This document shows, one piece after another, positions 53,034 through 62,894 of a stretch of DNA of 64,000 nucleotides. Source of the DNA: Bdellovibrionia bacterium. Its GTDB lineage: Bacteria > Bdellovibrionota > Bdellovibrionia > Bdellovibrionales > JAGQZY01. How positions within the stretch are numbered: position 1 is the first letter of the stretch; every line of letters starts with the position of its first letter. The stretch is taken from assembly GCA_030427805.1 (NCBI GenBank), contig JAUICP010000001.1, positions 496,001 through 560,000 on the forward strand, read 5' to 3'. Below the pieces are notes generated by a model that saw only the letters and a program-made list of their open reading frames with translations, did no database searches and had not been told where the DNA came from. The position numbers and the translations under genes are program-made.

Positions 53034-53454
53034 AGAACCCCTCAATTTGTCTTTTCGAGAGACTGAGATAGCAGTATTGATGCCAGTGATATCAGTGTCA
53101 CTTTGGCTTTGGTTATGTGATTAAATCTGCACGTTCTTTTGCAAAAGTTTACAGATTTGCAAGAAAATGTGGATAAGGCTGTGCGAATTGTGAATTACTC
53201 ATTCCCTCTACAGCTTTTAAGAGGTGGCAAATTTCCCCCATTTTAAAAACTGGTGTCATTTTGATCGTATCGAAACGAGCGTTTTTTTATAGACAAAATT
53301 GTTACCCATTGGGGCTCCAGGGGGCCTTATTCTAATAAAAAGAACGAAACCCACCCAGGGCTCCTGGGAATCAGCCCAGGAGCCCAACCCTTTACTTAAG
53401 TACAGGGACTAATCGTTCGATAACATTATTGACGATAAAGATGGGATTAAAACC
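53034..53454. other. Gene-free interval with a strong G+C hairpin
   Basis: About 420 bases before the TPR regulator gene. It holds a perfect 11-base hairpin (53358-53368 GGGCTCCTGGG, loop AATCAG, 53375-53385 CCCAGGAGCCC), not followed by a T-run on the plus strand. A second segment GGGGCTCC (53311-53318) could pair with the 3' arm instead. The sequence before it is A+T-rich with no gene visible. Confidence 0.6.
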
Positions 53455-54927
53455 ATGAAAAAAGAGAAACTCGAAGAAATTGAGGAGCTTATCAGTGCTG
53501 GCCAGTCGGCTCGAGCGCGAAAACTCCTTGAAGGGCTTCGAGTTTCTAAAATTCCTCGCAATCGGATGTCGACCGTAGCAAACCTTTGTCGTCGCGTTGG
53601 ACTGGCGGAGCTGGCCCTAAAAATTCTCAAATCAGTGGTCCGTTCAAGTAACTCCCAAGTGAAGGCAAAAGCCAATGAAGTGGTTGTTTACGCCCAAGCC
53701 CTCTCATCAATCGGTGGCAGTGAAGAGGCCATTCGACTTCTTAATAATGATTATATTTTGCAGGAAGAGCCCAAAGCCTCTCTTTATCTCGCCTTTGCCT
53801 ATTTTGCCCAATGGGATTATCAGACGGCACTTGTTCATCTCGAAAACTTTTTGAATCGAATTGAGAAGGGCACATACATCTACTATATCGGGCAAGTTAA
53901 TTGTGTGGCAGCTCTTGTTACCCTTGCCCGTTATAAAGAAGCCAAGGAATTTTTAGAACCACTCATACAGGATTTAGATTCGAGAAAGCATACGGTTTTG
54001 GCGGGCAACTGTCGCGAGCTCTTGGCTCAAGTTTTTTTTAATCAAAACAAGTTAGAAAAGGCGAGTATCCTTCTTGATCAGGCTTTAGAACTTCTAGGAG
54101 ACCAGAAGTATCCAGATGCTCTTTTCGTAAAGAAATGGCAGGCTCTCATTGATTTAAAAAAGGACCGCACCAGTAAAGAGGCTCGAAAGAAAATTGAATG
54201 GATTCGCAATAAAGCGCGAGAAATAGATCATTTTGAAACCCTTCGCGATGTTGACTACCATACGAGTCTTATTGATGGCGATCGTGAACTCTTTAATCGA
54301 GTTTATTTTGGGTCACCCTTTGCGGCCTACAGACAAAAAATGAAGAAAAGTAGTAAGATGCCTGTGGATCTAAGCTTTCGCCGAAACTTTTCAAATCTTC
54401 AGGCAAAAAAATATATCGAGATCAATAGTTTGATTGAGGGACCCGAAGCTTTATTTGCCAAAGGCTCTCTCTATCACCGACTACTTTATCAACTCTCCTT
54501 AGACTTCTATCGACCGATTCGAATTCCTACTTTGTTTTCAAAGCTTTATAGCGATGAATTTTTCGAACCAGAATCCTCTTCTCAAAAAATGAAGATGCTG
54601 ATTTCAAGACTCCGTAAAATCATTGCTCCTCTAGGGTTAAAAATCGAAGAGAAGAGTGGGAAGGGGTACCTCTTAACAGCCGACTCTAAAGTTGGCCTTA
54701 TTTACAGAGCTATAGAAAAGAAACCACCCTCAAGTCGCCTTCACTCGCGTTTTAAAGAAATCTGTGAGCATTTTTCAGATCAAGATTTTAGTTGTGAAGA
54801 TGTTTCTCAGTTCTTTGATGTGAGTCCGAGGACGGCGGTTCGCTGGCTCAACGAATACTGTGAACAGGGGATGATGGAAAAGATCGGTGTTAAAAAAGGG
54901 GTCCGTTACCAGGTGGCGATTGCTTGA
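53455..54927 (+). CDS. TPR-repeat regulator with two putative C-terminal DNA-binding regions
   Basis: 490 residues. Residues 1-280 are TPR-like helices (for example AYFAQWDYQTALVHLENFL and CRELLAQVFFNQNKLEKAS). Residues about 345-430 look like an OmpR-type winged helix (KMKMLISRLRKIIAPLGLKI and GKGYLLT), and residues about 440-490 form another helix-turn-helix (SCEDVSQFFDVSPRTAVRWL). The architecture suggests a ligand- or partner-sensing regulator of local genes. I know no characterised protein with it. Confidence 0.8.
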   Translation: MKKEKLEEIEELISAGQSARARKLLEGLRVSKIPRNRMSTVANLCRRVGLAELALKILKSVVRSSNSQVKAKANEVVVYAQALSSIGGSEEAIRLLNNDYILQEEPKASLYLAFAYFAQWDYQTALVHLENFLNRIEKGTYIYYIGQVNCVAALVTLARYKEAKEFLEPLIQDLDSRKHTVLAGNCRELLAQVFFNQNKLEKASILLDQALELLGDQKYPDALFVKKWQALIDLKKDRTSKEARKKIEWIRNKAREIDHFETLRDVDYHTSLIDGDRELFNRVYFGSPFAAYRQKMKKSSKMPVDLSFRRNFSNLQAKKYIEINSLIEGPEALFAKGSLYHRLLYQLSLDFYRPIRIPTLFSKLYSDEFFEPESSSQKMKMLISRLRKIIAPLGLKIEEKSGKGYLLTADSKVGLIYRAIEKKPPSSRLHSRFKEICEHFSDQDFSCEDVSQFFDVSPRTAVRWLNEYCEQGMMEKIGVKKGVRYQVAIA

Positions 54928-55128
54928 AAAGCGGTTATATCATTGAGTAATTTCTAGATTGTCTCAGAATGGGAAAATGAATAAGTGTTAGACATAAAAT
55001 TTTGAGGAATGTCTTATAGACATCATTGTTACTCATATCTGTACTAGTTTTCGTATATTCTATAGATGTATCGGGTTAGAGTCCGTCTGGGGAGATGGAC
55101 TCGATAGTAAAATGGTGGGGAATTTCAA

Positions 55129-56670
55129 ATGAACATTCAAAGAGTCACAAAATATAGTCTTATATTTTTCACAGCTCTCCTGGTACTTCTTTTTCAAAAC
55201 TGTGGTCAACTCAATCTTGATGGTCAGTTCGGTCAATTTGGAATTGATCTGACTAATCAACAATCTGGTAATGGTGATGGTTATGCTGGAGTTCAGTTTC
55301 TCTATCCACCAGAGACCGAAAGTGGGTCGATTTTTTCGGTGGAACCTACGGGTCTCATTCTTGAAGGCTTTTCTTTTGAGCTTTTAGTTGGTGATGCTCG
55401 AATTGAAACTTTAGATAAGGGTATAGGTGCCGTTGTTTATGTTGATCCGAGCTACATAGGTAACCTTATTATTCGTGTAACGGCTCTAACGGGCGAAGTT
55501 AAAGATCTCGAAATTCAGGTGGTCGAACCCCTTGCTGTCAATTCAAACTTTCAGAATCAAACGTTTGGTAGTGAGCTGAGAGTTTCTGGTAAACGAATTG
55601 CCGTGGCATCTCCTAAGAAAAATATTGATGGCTATGTCAACGCAGGAAAAGTAACTATTTATGGTATTAATCCAGAAACGAAGAATGTTTTTCGAGTTCA
55701 AAATATCGTGTCTCCAGTTCTTACCGATCAATTCGAAACTAAATTCGGTCAATCAATGGCTTCAACCAAAGAAGAGCTATTTATTTCTTCGCCAACTTTG
55801 AATCAAATTTATCATTATCGCATCGAAAGAAGGCCTGGAAAGGTCAACAGGTACAATTTAGTTCAATCTATTAGCGAGCCTCAGTCAGTTAGCTTTGGCG
55901 CAAGTATGGATGCTACTCCGAAATTTCTAATTGTTGCCGATAGGGGATTTGATGATTCTAAGGGCAAGGTTATAGTGTTCTCTCGCGACGGCATAGAGAG
56001 TGATAACTTTTCAAAGCAATTAGAAATTGTATGTCCTTCAGGATATGTCAACTGTGGACGGAATGTTCGAAAAAATGGTCCCGAGCTTTTTGTGAGTGCT
56101 CGAAGACAGCAAACGGGTCGAAATGAAGGAGTGTTGCTACGTCTGGATATGCAGGGAAATTTAATTCAAGCGATTGAAGCTCCATCTGCTCGATATAATT
56201 TCGCTGAAGAAAGCAAACACGTTGGTGATTTCCTCCTTGTTTCACAGCCGAATCGCGGGACTACAGAACTAAAGGAATTCCTTGGCGTGTTCAGGCTCAA
56301 TTCTTCAAATAACATGTATGAACTCGTTCAGGAAATTAACCATCCTTTTCTTGAAAAGAGTAAGGATTCATTCGGAATTTCAATGGCTGGAAATTCAAAA
56401 TTTCTCTTTGTCGGTGCTCCGAGAGCCAACTCGTTTAGACAGGAGCGTAGTGGCAAGGTTTTTATGTACGAGTTTAATCTAGTGAGTAATCAATTCGAGT
56501 TTAAGGGAAATATAACTCCTAACTTTGCTGACGGGTCGGAATTTCGAGGTTTCGGTCGGTCCTTGAAGGCCAATAAGGGTGTCCTCTTTGTCTCCTGTTC
56601 TGTTCAAGAAGAGGATCTGGATCACCGAACAGGGACTCTGTATCACTTGATTTTTTCAGCTCCCGAATAG
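55129..56670 (+). CDS. FG-GAP-like beta-propeller lipoprotein
   Basis: 513 residues. The leader ends LLFQNCGQLN, the (F/Y)QNCG form. About six similar strands follow, such as QTFGSELRVSGKRIAVASPK, FGQSMASTKEELFISSP, FGASMDATPKFLIVADRG and FGRSLKANKGVLFVS, as in FG-GAP repeats, building a surface beta-propeller. Likely outer membrane, facing out. Promoter lies in the A+T-rich region 54.9-55.1 kb. Confidence 0.75.
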   Translation: MNIQRVTKYSLIFFTALLVLLFQNCGQLNLDGQFGQFGIDLTNQQSGNGDGYAGVQFLYPPETESGSIFSVEPTGLILEGFSFELLVGDARIETLDKGIGAVVYVDPSYIGNLIIRVTALTGEVKDLEIQVVEPLAVNSNFQNQTFGSELRVSGKRIAVASPKKNIDGYVNAGKVTIYGINPETKNVFRVQNIVSPVLTDQFETKFGQSMASTKEELFISSPTLNQIYHYRIERRPGKVNRYNLVQSISEPQSVSFGASMDATPKFLIVADRGFDDSKGKVIVFSRDGIESDNFSKQLEIVCPSGYVNCGRNVRKNGPELFVSARRQQTGRNEGVLLRLDMQGNLIQAIEAPSARYNFAEESKHVGDFLLVSQPNRGTTELKEFLGVFRLNSSNNMYELVQEINHPFLEKSKDSFGISMAGNSKFLFVGAPRANSFRQERSGKVFMYEFNLVSNQFEFKGNITPNFADGSEFRGFGRSLKANKGVLFVSCSVQEEDLDHRTGTLYHLIFSAPE

Positions 56671-56804
56671 TCAGTTCTAGCTACATACCTTATTTTTTTG
56701 AAATAAAGGCTTGCATATCTTTCCCCTGCATAATGTCATGTATGGCGTATCAGACCTTTGTCCTATAGATTTTACTCTTGGTAGGGGTCTAAAGAGGGGA
56801 CTGT

Positions 56805-59333
56805 ATGTTTAAGTATCTTATTGCAATCGCACTAATCTTTTCTAGTTTTACTGCAGGAGCGCAAGAATCTTCAACTGAAGATACGAATGCTTCACAGGGA
56901 ACAACGTCGGCAGAAACAACCAACCAAGTTGGCTCTGCAAAAAGTGATGTTGAAAAAATTGAAGTAACTGGTTCATTGATTCGAAGAATCGATATGGAGG
57001 GCCCGTCGCAAATCATAATCATCGACCGAGAACAAATCGAGAACTCTGGATTTAACGAGGTCGGATCACTTTTGAGGAGTTCTACGGTTTCGCCTTTTGG
57101 TTCGAGCGCCGATCGAGCTAACTTAAAAGGACTTGGTTCGGCTCGGACACTCGTTCTTGTTAACGGACAAAGACTTCCGGCTGGTGGAGATAGTTATTCT
57201 TCGGGAACCGATATCAACGTGATCCCATTGGCTGGTGTTGAGCGCATCGAAATTTTAAAGGAAGGTGCTTCATCGACCTATGGTTCAGATGCCCTTGCCG
57301 GTGTTGTTAATATCATCACTAGAGAAAATATTGATGAAATCATATTTGCCTCTAAGTTGTCGGTTCCATCCCAGCCAGGTGGCGGAAGCTTAAGAACGAG
57401 TATTGCCTACGGCGATACTTGGGGAAAAAGCTCTATCATGACGAGTTTTCAAATTATTGCCTCCGATACCTTTAAGGCTTCTAATCGAAATTACCTCGAG
57501 GGAATCAACAAAGACTCTCGATTTTCTAATAACTATATTGATTTAACGGCAGATGCGAATACGACGTTCCCTTTTCCGTCTTGTACTGAACTCAATGCCG
57601 ATGGCCTGTGTGAAGAAGAGTTGGCGAGTGAATCGGTTTCTGAGCCTGGTCTAGATTTTTCAAGTTTCACTTCTTATAAGTACAAGATGAGTTCAGAGCT
57701 TGAGTTCTTCTCTGATTTACTTTTGAGATATGGGCGATCAAACTCAAGAAACTTTGAAGCTGTGTTTACAGGTGAGCGATTTACAGGTGCTGATGCTCCT
57801 CCGGCTAATTGGGGGACGGCTCTTCCCAATTATACAGCGGGGAACGACATCCAGGTTTTCTATAGATTCAAAGACCTACCAAAAAGAAAGACACAGTTTG
57901 ACCAACTTTCTGCTGGTTACGTTTTTGGTTTTAAAGGTTTGTGGGGAGATAGTGATTGGGAGTGGAAAGCTTCGAATAACACCCACTATTTTTTAACTGA
58001 CGAAAAGAACTCTAACTACGGTCTTAGAGCTCCCATGAGAGCTGCCATTATTAATGATACCTACAATCCTTTTGATAACACCAAAAGAGACACGACTGGG
58101 TTTTTGACCGATCCATTTTCGCGAGCTTACTACATTATCAATTCAGCCCAAGCCACTGCAAATGGAGAGCTTGGAGAATACCTGGGTGCCGTTTGGTCAG
58201 CTGGATTTGGTACATTCTTTCAATTTTCAGAGTACAAAGATGAAAGGGATGATGAAACTCTCAATGGAGAAATCTTAGGTCTTGGCGGTGTTACTGGTGG
58301 TGGTAACCGTTTTGTTGGAGCCTTGTTTGGAGAACTCAGTGGTCTCTTTGGAAACTCAGTAGAGCTGCAACTTTCACTTCGACATGACCAGTACAATGAT
58401 TTTGGTGGAACGACGAACCCACGAATCGCTTCCCGTTGGAAAATAAATAATACGTTTATGGTTAGAGGCTCCGCTGGAACGGGCTTTCAAGCGCCAACGC
58501 TTCAAGATTCCTACGGTCCAAAGTTGACGGGCTTTTTGTTTGTCCGCGATTACCTTCTTTGTAATGCGGATCCAAACTCACCAGGATGTAATAATCAGTT
58601 TTACCCTGCAGAGCAAGGAGCTAACCCTGACCTTAAAGAGGAGACCTCGTTTGCATACAGCATAGGTACGGTCATTCAGCCCATGCGGGGTTTTTCGATG
58701 TCCTTTGATTACTGGCGAACTAAAGTTGAGGACGTTGTTTCTTCAGACGCTCAAGGGCTTCTTGAAGCAGAAGCGGCTGGTGCTGATCCAGCCAAGTACG
58801 GAGCTGTAGTTGAGAGAAATGGTCCTGGTAACTCGATTTCTTTTATTTCTGCTCCACTTAGAAACTTTGCCAAAGACGATGTTGATGGTCTTGATATCAA
58901 TCTCACCTATGACCATAAAGTTTCATTTGGTAATTTGAGATACTCAATTGATCATACGGTCATGTTCCACGCATTCTCTGAATCCTATGAAGAGCTTGGT
59001 AAAAGAGACTTGTTGGGTGAAGATGGTTTTCCTTACTGGAAAAACGTAGTCACTATAAATTGGCAGTCTAAAGACAATGTTTGGGGTTCTGCTCTTACAG
59101 CACGAACTATTTCCGTAGTCGAAAAGTTTGATCCTAATAAAGGTTTAACTCCGGTTTATACAGAAGCTGACTTTCAAATTAATTATAAATCGCCCTATGG
59201 TAAATTTCAGTTGGGTTTCTTGAACCTCCTAGATACGCAACCTGAGTTTGATGACGATCTTCAGACTAAGTTTGATAGTAGCTTGTATTCGAGATTGCGA
59301 ACGAGCTATCTTCAGTACGAAACCACTTTCTAG
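56805..59333 (+). CDS. TonB-dependent outer-membrane receptor
   Basis: 842 residues. A signal peptide is followed by a TonB-box-like KIEVTGSLI, the plug domain (about 60-160) with LVNGQRLP and GASSTYGSDALAGVVNIITR, and a 22-strand barrel ending LRTSYLQYETTF, whose final Phe fits barrel insertion by BAM. It is followed after 8 bases by a racemase and then a peptidase gene, so the substrate may be peptides or amino-acid conjugates. No TonB gene here. Confidence 0.95.
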   Translation: MFKYLIAIALIFSSFTAGAQESSTEDTNASQGTTSAETTNQVGSAKSDVEKIEVTGSLIRRIDMEGPSQIIIIDREQIENSGFNEVGSLLRSSTVSPFGSSADRANLKGLGSARTLVLVNGQRLPAGGDSYSSGTDINVIPLAGVERIEILKEGASSTYGSDALAGVVNIITRENIDEIIFASKLSVPSQPGGGSLRTSIAYGDTWGKSSIMTSFQIIASDTFKASNRNYLEGINKDSRFSNNYIDLTADANTTFPFPSCTELNADGLCEEELASESVSEPGLDFSSFTSYKYKMSSELEFFSDLLLRYGRSNSRNFEAVFTGERFTGADAPPANWGTALPNYTAGNDIQVFYRFKDLPKRKTQFDQLSAGYVFGFKGLWGDSDWEWKASNNTHYFLTDEKNSNYGLRAPMRAAIINDTYNPFDNTKRDTTGFLTDPFSRAYYIINSAQATANGELGEYLGAVWSAGFGTFFQFSEYKDERDDETLNGEILGLGGVTGGGNRFVGALFGELSGLFGNSVELQLSLRHDQYNDFGGTTNPRIASRWKINNTFMVRGSAGTGFQAPTLQDSYGPKLTGFLFVRDYLLCNADPNSPGCNNQFYPAEQGANPDLKEETSFAYSIGTVIQPMRGFSMSFDYWRTKVEDVVSSDAQGLLEAEAAGADPAKYGAVVERNGPGNSISFISAPLRNFAKDDVDGLDINLTYDHKVSFGNLRYSIDHTVMFHAFSESYEELGKRDLLGEDGFPYWKNVVTINWQSKDNVWGSALTARTISVVEKFDPNKGLTPVYTEADFQINYKSPYGKFQLGFLNLLDTQPEFDDDLQTKFDSSLYSRLRTSYLQYETTF

Positions 59334-59341
59334 GATTTAAT

Positions 59342-60058
59342 GTGGACCTGATTGAACCGATCAAAAAGGTGGGGCTCATTGGTGGAATGAGCTCCCAGGC
59401 CACGGGCCGCTATTACGAACTCATCAATCAGGTTTACAATCAAATTGCTGGCGATCACAATTATCCAGAGATCATTTCTTATTCTGTAAATTTTCAAAAC
59501 ATAGAGAACTTACTCAAAGAAGACGCATGGGAAGCGGGTTCTAAATATCTTTCTGAAAAGGCAAAACTCCTTGAGCAATCCGGAGCTGACTTTGTATTAA
59601 TGGTTTCAAATACCATGCATCGAGTGGCGGATAGCATTCAAAAGAATATATCTATTCCATTTATTCATATCGCTGATGCCGTTAGCGAAAAACTCAGTGA
59701 TGAGTTTGTAAAATCCATCGGTGTTCTCGGAACTCTTCCGGTTATGAAAGAGGAATACTATAAAGAGTTTTATCGTTCTCGTGGGTTTGAGGTCCATGTC
59801 CCCGATGAACTCGACCAGATCGAAGTGGATCGCATTATATTTGATGAACTTTGCAAGGGTAAGGTTCTCAATTCTTCTAAGAAAAAGCTTCAAGAAATAT
59901 GTCTTAAATTTGTCCAACAAAATACAGATGGTATTTTACTCGCTTGTACAGAACTTGAAATGGCCATACAACAAGAAGATCTCAAGCAAATCAGTTTGTT
60001 TGATACCATGGAAATCCATGCCAGCAAGGCGGCTATGCTCGCCCTCGGTCGAGACTGA
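59342..60058 (+). CDS. Aspartate/glutamate racemase-family protein, first Cys replaced
   Basis: 238 residues with GTG start. The pattern GLIGGMSSQATGRYYELINQ, FIHIADAVSEKL and CKGKVLNSSKKKLQE matches the YgeA branch of the family, which has two catalytic Cys. The second is C202 in LLACTELEMAI. The first should precede NTMH (in YgeA CTNTMHKVAD); here the text is VSNTMHRVAD, so Val88 and Ser89 occupy the site. This may limit it to one-base chemistry or change its substrate. It lies in the receptor-peptidase unit. Confidence 0.85.
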   Translation: MDLIEPIKKVGLIGGMSSQATGRYYELINQVYNQIAGDHNYPEIISYSVNFQNIENLLKEDAWEAGSKYLSEKAKLLEQSGADFVLMVSNTMHRVADSIQKNISIPFIHIADAVSEKLSDEFVKSIGVLGTLPVMKEEYYKEFYRSRGFEVHVPDELDQIEVDRIIFDELCKGKVLNSSKKKLQEICLKFVQQNTDGILLACTELEMAIQQEDLKQISLFDTMEIHASKAAMLALGRD

Positions 60059-60191
60059 GTTTAAGGCGACTGCTCGCATCAACTCCTAATCTTGTCAAAA
60101 AATTTACAGCCCCTAGAATTCCCTTGTGGCCCTCCTTTGCCTTAGATAAGGTCCTCTTAGAAAAATCAAACATCTATTATGTGAGGTTTAA

Positions 60192-62090
60192 ATGAAAAAT
60201 TTAATTATTCTAGCGTTGATGGCGACACTTATGTTCGGTTGCACTTCGACGACCAAGAAAAATCACTTAGGGCAAAAGCTCATACCCCTAACTGACTTTT
60301 TTAAGAACGCACAGGTAAGGTCATATTCAATTTCGCCGGATGGAAAATTCCTTGCATATCTAAAACCCTATCAAAAGCGGATGAATGTTTTTGTTCAAGA
60401 TGTAGAGGGGAAGACTCCCGAAAAAAGACTGACCAATCAAACTGATCGAGATATTTCAGGTTTCTTTTGGAAAGAAAACGATACCATTCTCTTTCTTCGA
60501 GATTTTGGTGGAGATGAAAACTATCACCTTTTTAGAGTTTCTGTAGATGGGACCGACGAAAGAGACCTTACTCCGTTTAAAGAAACGCGAGTTGGCGTCA
60601 TTGATGATTTAGAGAACATTGACGATGAGCACATCATTATCTCCATGAATAAAAGAGATAAAAAGGTCTTCGATGCCCATCGACTCAATGTTAAAACCGG
60701 CAAGACAGAAATGATTGCCAAAAACCCTGGAAATTTCTCTGGCTGGATGACTGACCATAAAGGGAAGCTTCGAGTTGCATCTGCCACTGATGGCGTTAAT
60801 ACCTCGGTGTTTTACCGCGACAATGAAAAGCAAAAATTTAGAAAGATTATAACTACGAATTTCAAAACGAGTGTCTCTCCGCTCTTTTTTACATTCGATA
60901 ACAAGAATCTTTATGTAAACTCGAATTTAAATCGCGATAAATCTGCGATCGCTATTTTCAACCCCAAGACAAAAAAAGAAACCAAAGTACTTTTTAGTCA
61001 TGATGAGGTTGATGTCGGAGGATTGAGTTATTCGAAAAAACGGAAAGTCTTAACAAGTGCTTCTTACACCACATGGAAACATCAGTATAAGTTTTTTGAT
61101 AAACAAGCTGAGACCACGCACAAGGATTTACTGAGCAAGTTGCCAGGCTATGAAGTTTACCTCACTTCAACAAACAAGAATGAGGATACTTTTGTAGTTC
61201 GTACTTATAGTGATCGAAGCTTAGGAGCCTACTATCTTTACACTCCCGCCGATAAAAAGCTGACTAAGCTAAAAGACGTTAGCCCGTGGATAAAAGAAGC
61301 TGAGATGGCAGAAATGAAGCCGATCATCTATAAAAGTCGCGATGGACTTACGATCCATGGATATTTAACTCTTCCCAAAGGTGCTGAAGCTAAGAATTTG
61401 CCGACGATAGTGATGCCGCACGGGGGCCCCTGGGCTCGTGATCGTTGGGGCTATCGCCCGGATGTACAATTTCTTGCAAATCGTGGTTATGCGGTTTTAC
61501 AGATGAATTTTCGTGGTTCAACGGGTTACGGTAAGAAGTTTTGGTCAGCCTCGTTCAAAAAATGGGGTAAAGAGATGCAGGACGATATCACAGACGGGGT
61601 CAATTATCTGATCAAAGAGGGGATTGCTGACAAAGAAAAGATTGGTATTTACGGAGGATCTTACGGCGGATATGCGGTTCTTGCCGGCTTGACATTCACA
61701 CCTGACGTCTATGCGGTAGGGGTTGATTACGTTGGTGTTTCTAATTTATTTACCTTTATGAAAACAATTCCACCTTACTGGAAGCCTTACTTGACTATGC
61801 TTTATGAAATGGTGGGGAACCCGGAAAAAGATAAGGATCTGTTGAGATCTGCGTCTCCAGTTTTTCATGTTGATAAAATCAAAGCGCCATTGATGGTCGT
61901 TCAAGGAGCTAAAGATCCGCGTGTTAATATTGAGGAATCCAATCAAATTGTCGATGCCCTCAAAAAGAAGGGAATTGATGTACCTTATATTGTTAAAGAA
62001 AACGAAGGTCATGGGTTCCGCAATGAAGAAAATAAAATGGAAATGTACGGAAAGATGGAGAAATTTTTAGAAAAGCATTTATTGCTCTGA
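60192..62090 (+). CDS. S9-family peptidase (prolyl-oligopeptidase type), lipoprotein
   Basis: 632 residues. The lipobox is MATLMFGCTS. The first 380 residues form a beta-propeller-like part (SYSISPDGKFLAYLKP, FFWKENDTILFLRD) and the rest an alpha/beta-hydrolase with the nucleophile in GGSYGGYAVLAG, the acid in GAKDPRVN and the His in NEGHGFRNEENK. It cleaves peptides, often with Pro or N-terminal amino-acid preference. It stands 133 bases after the racemase, perhaps in one unit with the receptor, with a terminator after it. Confidence 0.93.
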   Translation: MKNLIILALMATLMFGCTSTTKKNHLGQKLIPLTDFFKNAQVRSYSISPDGKFLAYLKPYQKRMNVFVQDVEGKTPEKRLTNQTDRDISGFFWKENDTILFLRDFGGDENYHLFRVSVDGTDERDLTPFKETRVGVIDDLENIDDEHIIISMNKRDKKVFDAHRLNVKTGKTEMIAKNPGNFSGWMTDHKGKLRVASATDGVNTSVFYRDNEKQKFRKIITTNFKTSVSPLFFTFDNKNLYVNSNLNRDKSAIAIFNPKTKKETKVLFSHDEVDVGGLSYSKKRKVLTSASYTTWKHQYKFFDKQAETTHKDLLSKLPGYEVYLTSTNKNEDTFVVRTYSDRSLGAYYLYTPADKKLTKLKDVSPWIKEAEMAEMKPIIYKSRDGLTIHGYLTLPKGAEAKNLPTIVMPHGGPWARDRWGYRPDVQFLANRGYAVLQMNFRGSTGYGKKFWSASFKKWGKEMQDDITDGVNYLIKEGIADKEKIGIYGGSYGGYAVLAGLTFTPDVYAVGVDYVGVSNLFTFMKTIPPYWKPYLTMLYEMVGNPEKDKDLLRSASPVFHVDKIKAPLMVVQGAKDPRVNIEESNQIVDALKKKGIDVPYIVKENEGHGFRNEENKMEMYGKMEKFLEKHLLL

Positions 62091-62116
62091 TAAAAAGGCT
62101 CATTTTTTTAGTTTAG

Positions 62117-62147
62117 AAAGCACTCTCTTTAGAGGGTGCTTTTTTTA
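62117..62147 (+). terminator. Rho-independent terminator after the S9 peptidase
   Basis: AAAGCACTCTC-TTTA-GAGGGTGCTTT stem with one G-U pair, then a T-run; 26 bases after the stop. Strong. Confidence 0.9.
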
Positions 62148-62200
62148 TGTGGTAACCAATCACTACATAATCACCAAAAATGACTGCACGCCTGGCTGTT

Positions 62201-62869
62201 TCACAGGGTCGTAATGTGGCTTCTAAATTGTTCTGGATTTTCAACCGTACTTCCATGAAAAACGAGGACTCGATTGAATTTTAACTTTAAGACTTTCTGA
62301 ATTGATTCGCGAAATGCCTTTTTATTTTTGATATTGAGTTTAACAAGTCGGCTTGTTCCCAACTCTTCTTTGATTCCCATTAAAAAGAGTGATGCCTTAA
62401 GGGCCTTACTCGTGAAAACCTGAAAGTTGAAGACGAGATCCGTAACGATCAGAGCTTTTTCTTTTTTGACTAAGTAGAGTGACTCTTGGATATTCGGACA
62501 GCCATTGAGGGAGATGACATCAAAATCACTTTTATACTTTTCTGCAAAATCCTCTGGAGTATCAATATGGCTTTGAAATCGCGTGTTTTTTCGTAAGATT
62601 TCAAGAGGACCATAATACTTTGCCTTGAGGTCGCTATATTCGTGGAGATACATGTGGTGAAACATGTTGGGCGCAACAATGACAATTTCTTTTTTGGTCT
62701 TTAAGAGTCGATCTAGGGCTGGAAATCGTGGGCCGGGAGAAAAAATAAATGCAGTTTCACCCGAGGTGACTATGAAAGTACGGGTTGGTAGCATCACTTT
62801 TGGCAATACGGAGACTTCGAAATCGTAATACTGAATCATGTCTGATTCTTTAATGAGCTGTAGTTCCAT
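62201..62869 (-). CDS. MBL-fold-like (DUF4336-like) protein
   Basis: 222 residues. Strands and loops such as VAPNMFHHMYLHEYSDL, GCPNIQESLYLVKKEKALIVTDLV and VLVFHGSTVENPEQF follow the DUF4336/MBL-like plan. The HHxxxHE segment could bind metal, but a full motif is not clear. The start at 62869 is the ATG just at domain onset. The longer frame begins with TTG at 62923 inside a terminator-like hairpin and is rejected. Confidence 0.68.
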   Translation of the reverse strand: MELQLIKESDMIQYYDFEVSVLPKVMLPTRTFIVTSGETAFIFSPGPRFPALDRLLKTKKEIVIVAPNMFHHMYLHEYSDLKAKYYGPLEILRKNTRFQSHIDTPEDFAEKYKSDFDVISLNGCPNIQESLYLVKKEKALIVTDLVFNFQVFTSKALKASLFLMGIKEELGTSRLVKLNIKNKKAFRESIQKVLKLKFNRVLVFHGSTVENPEQFRSHITTL

Positions 62870-62894
62870 GGCTCGGAATACAAACATAAAAAAT

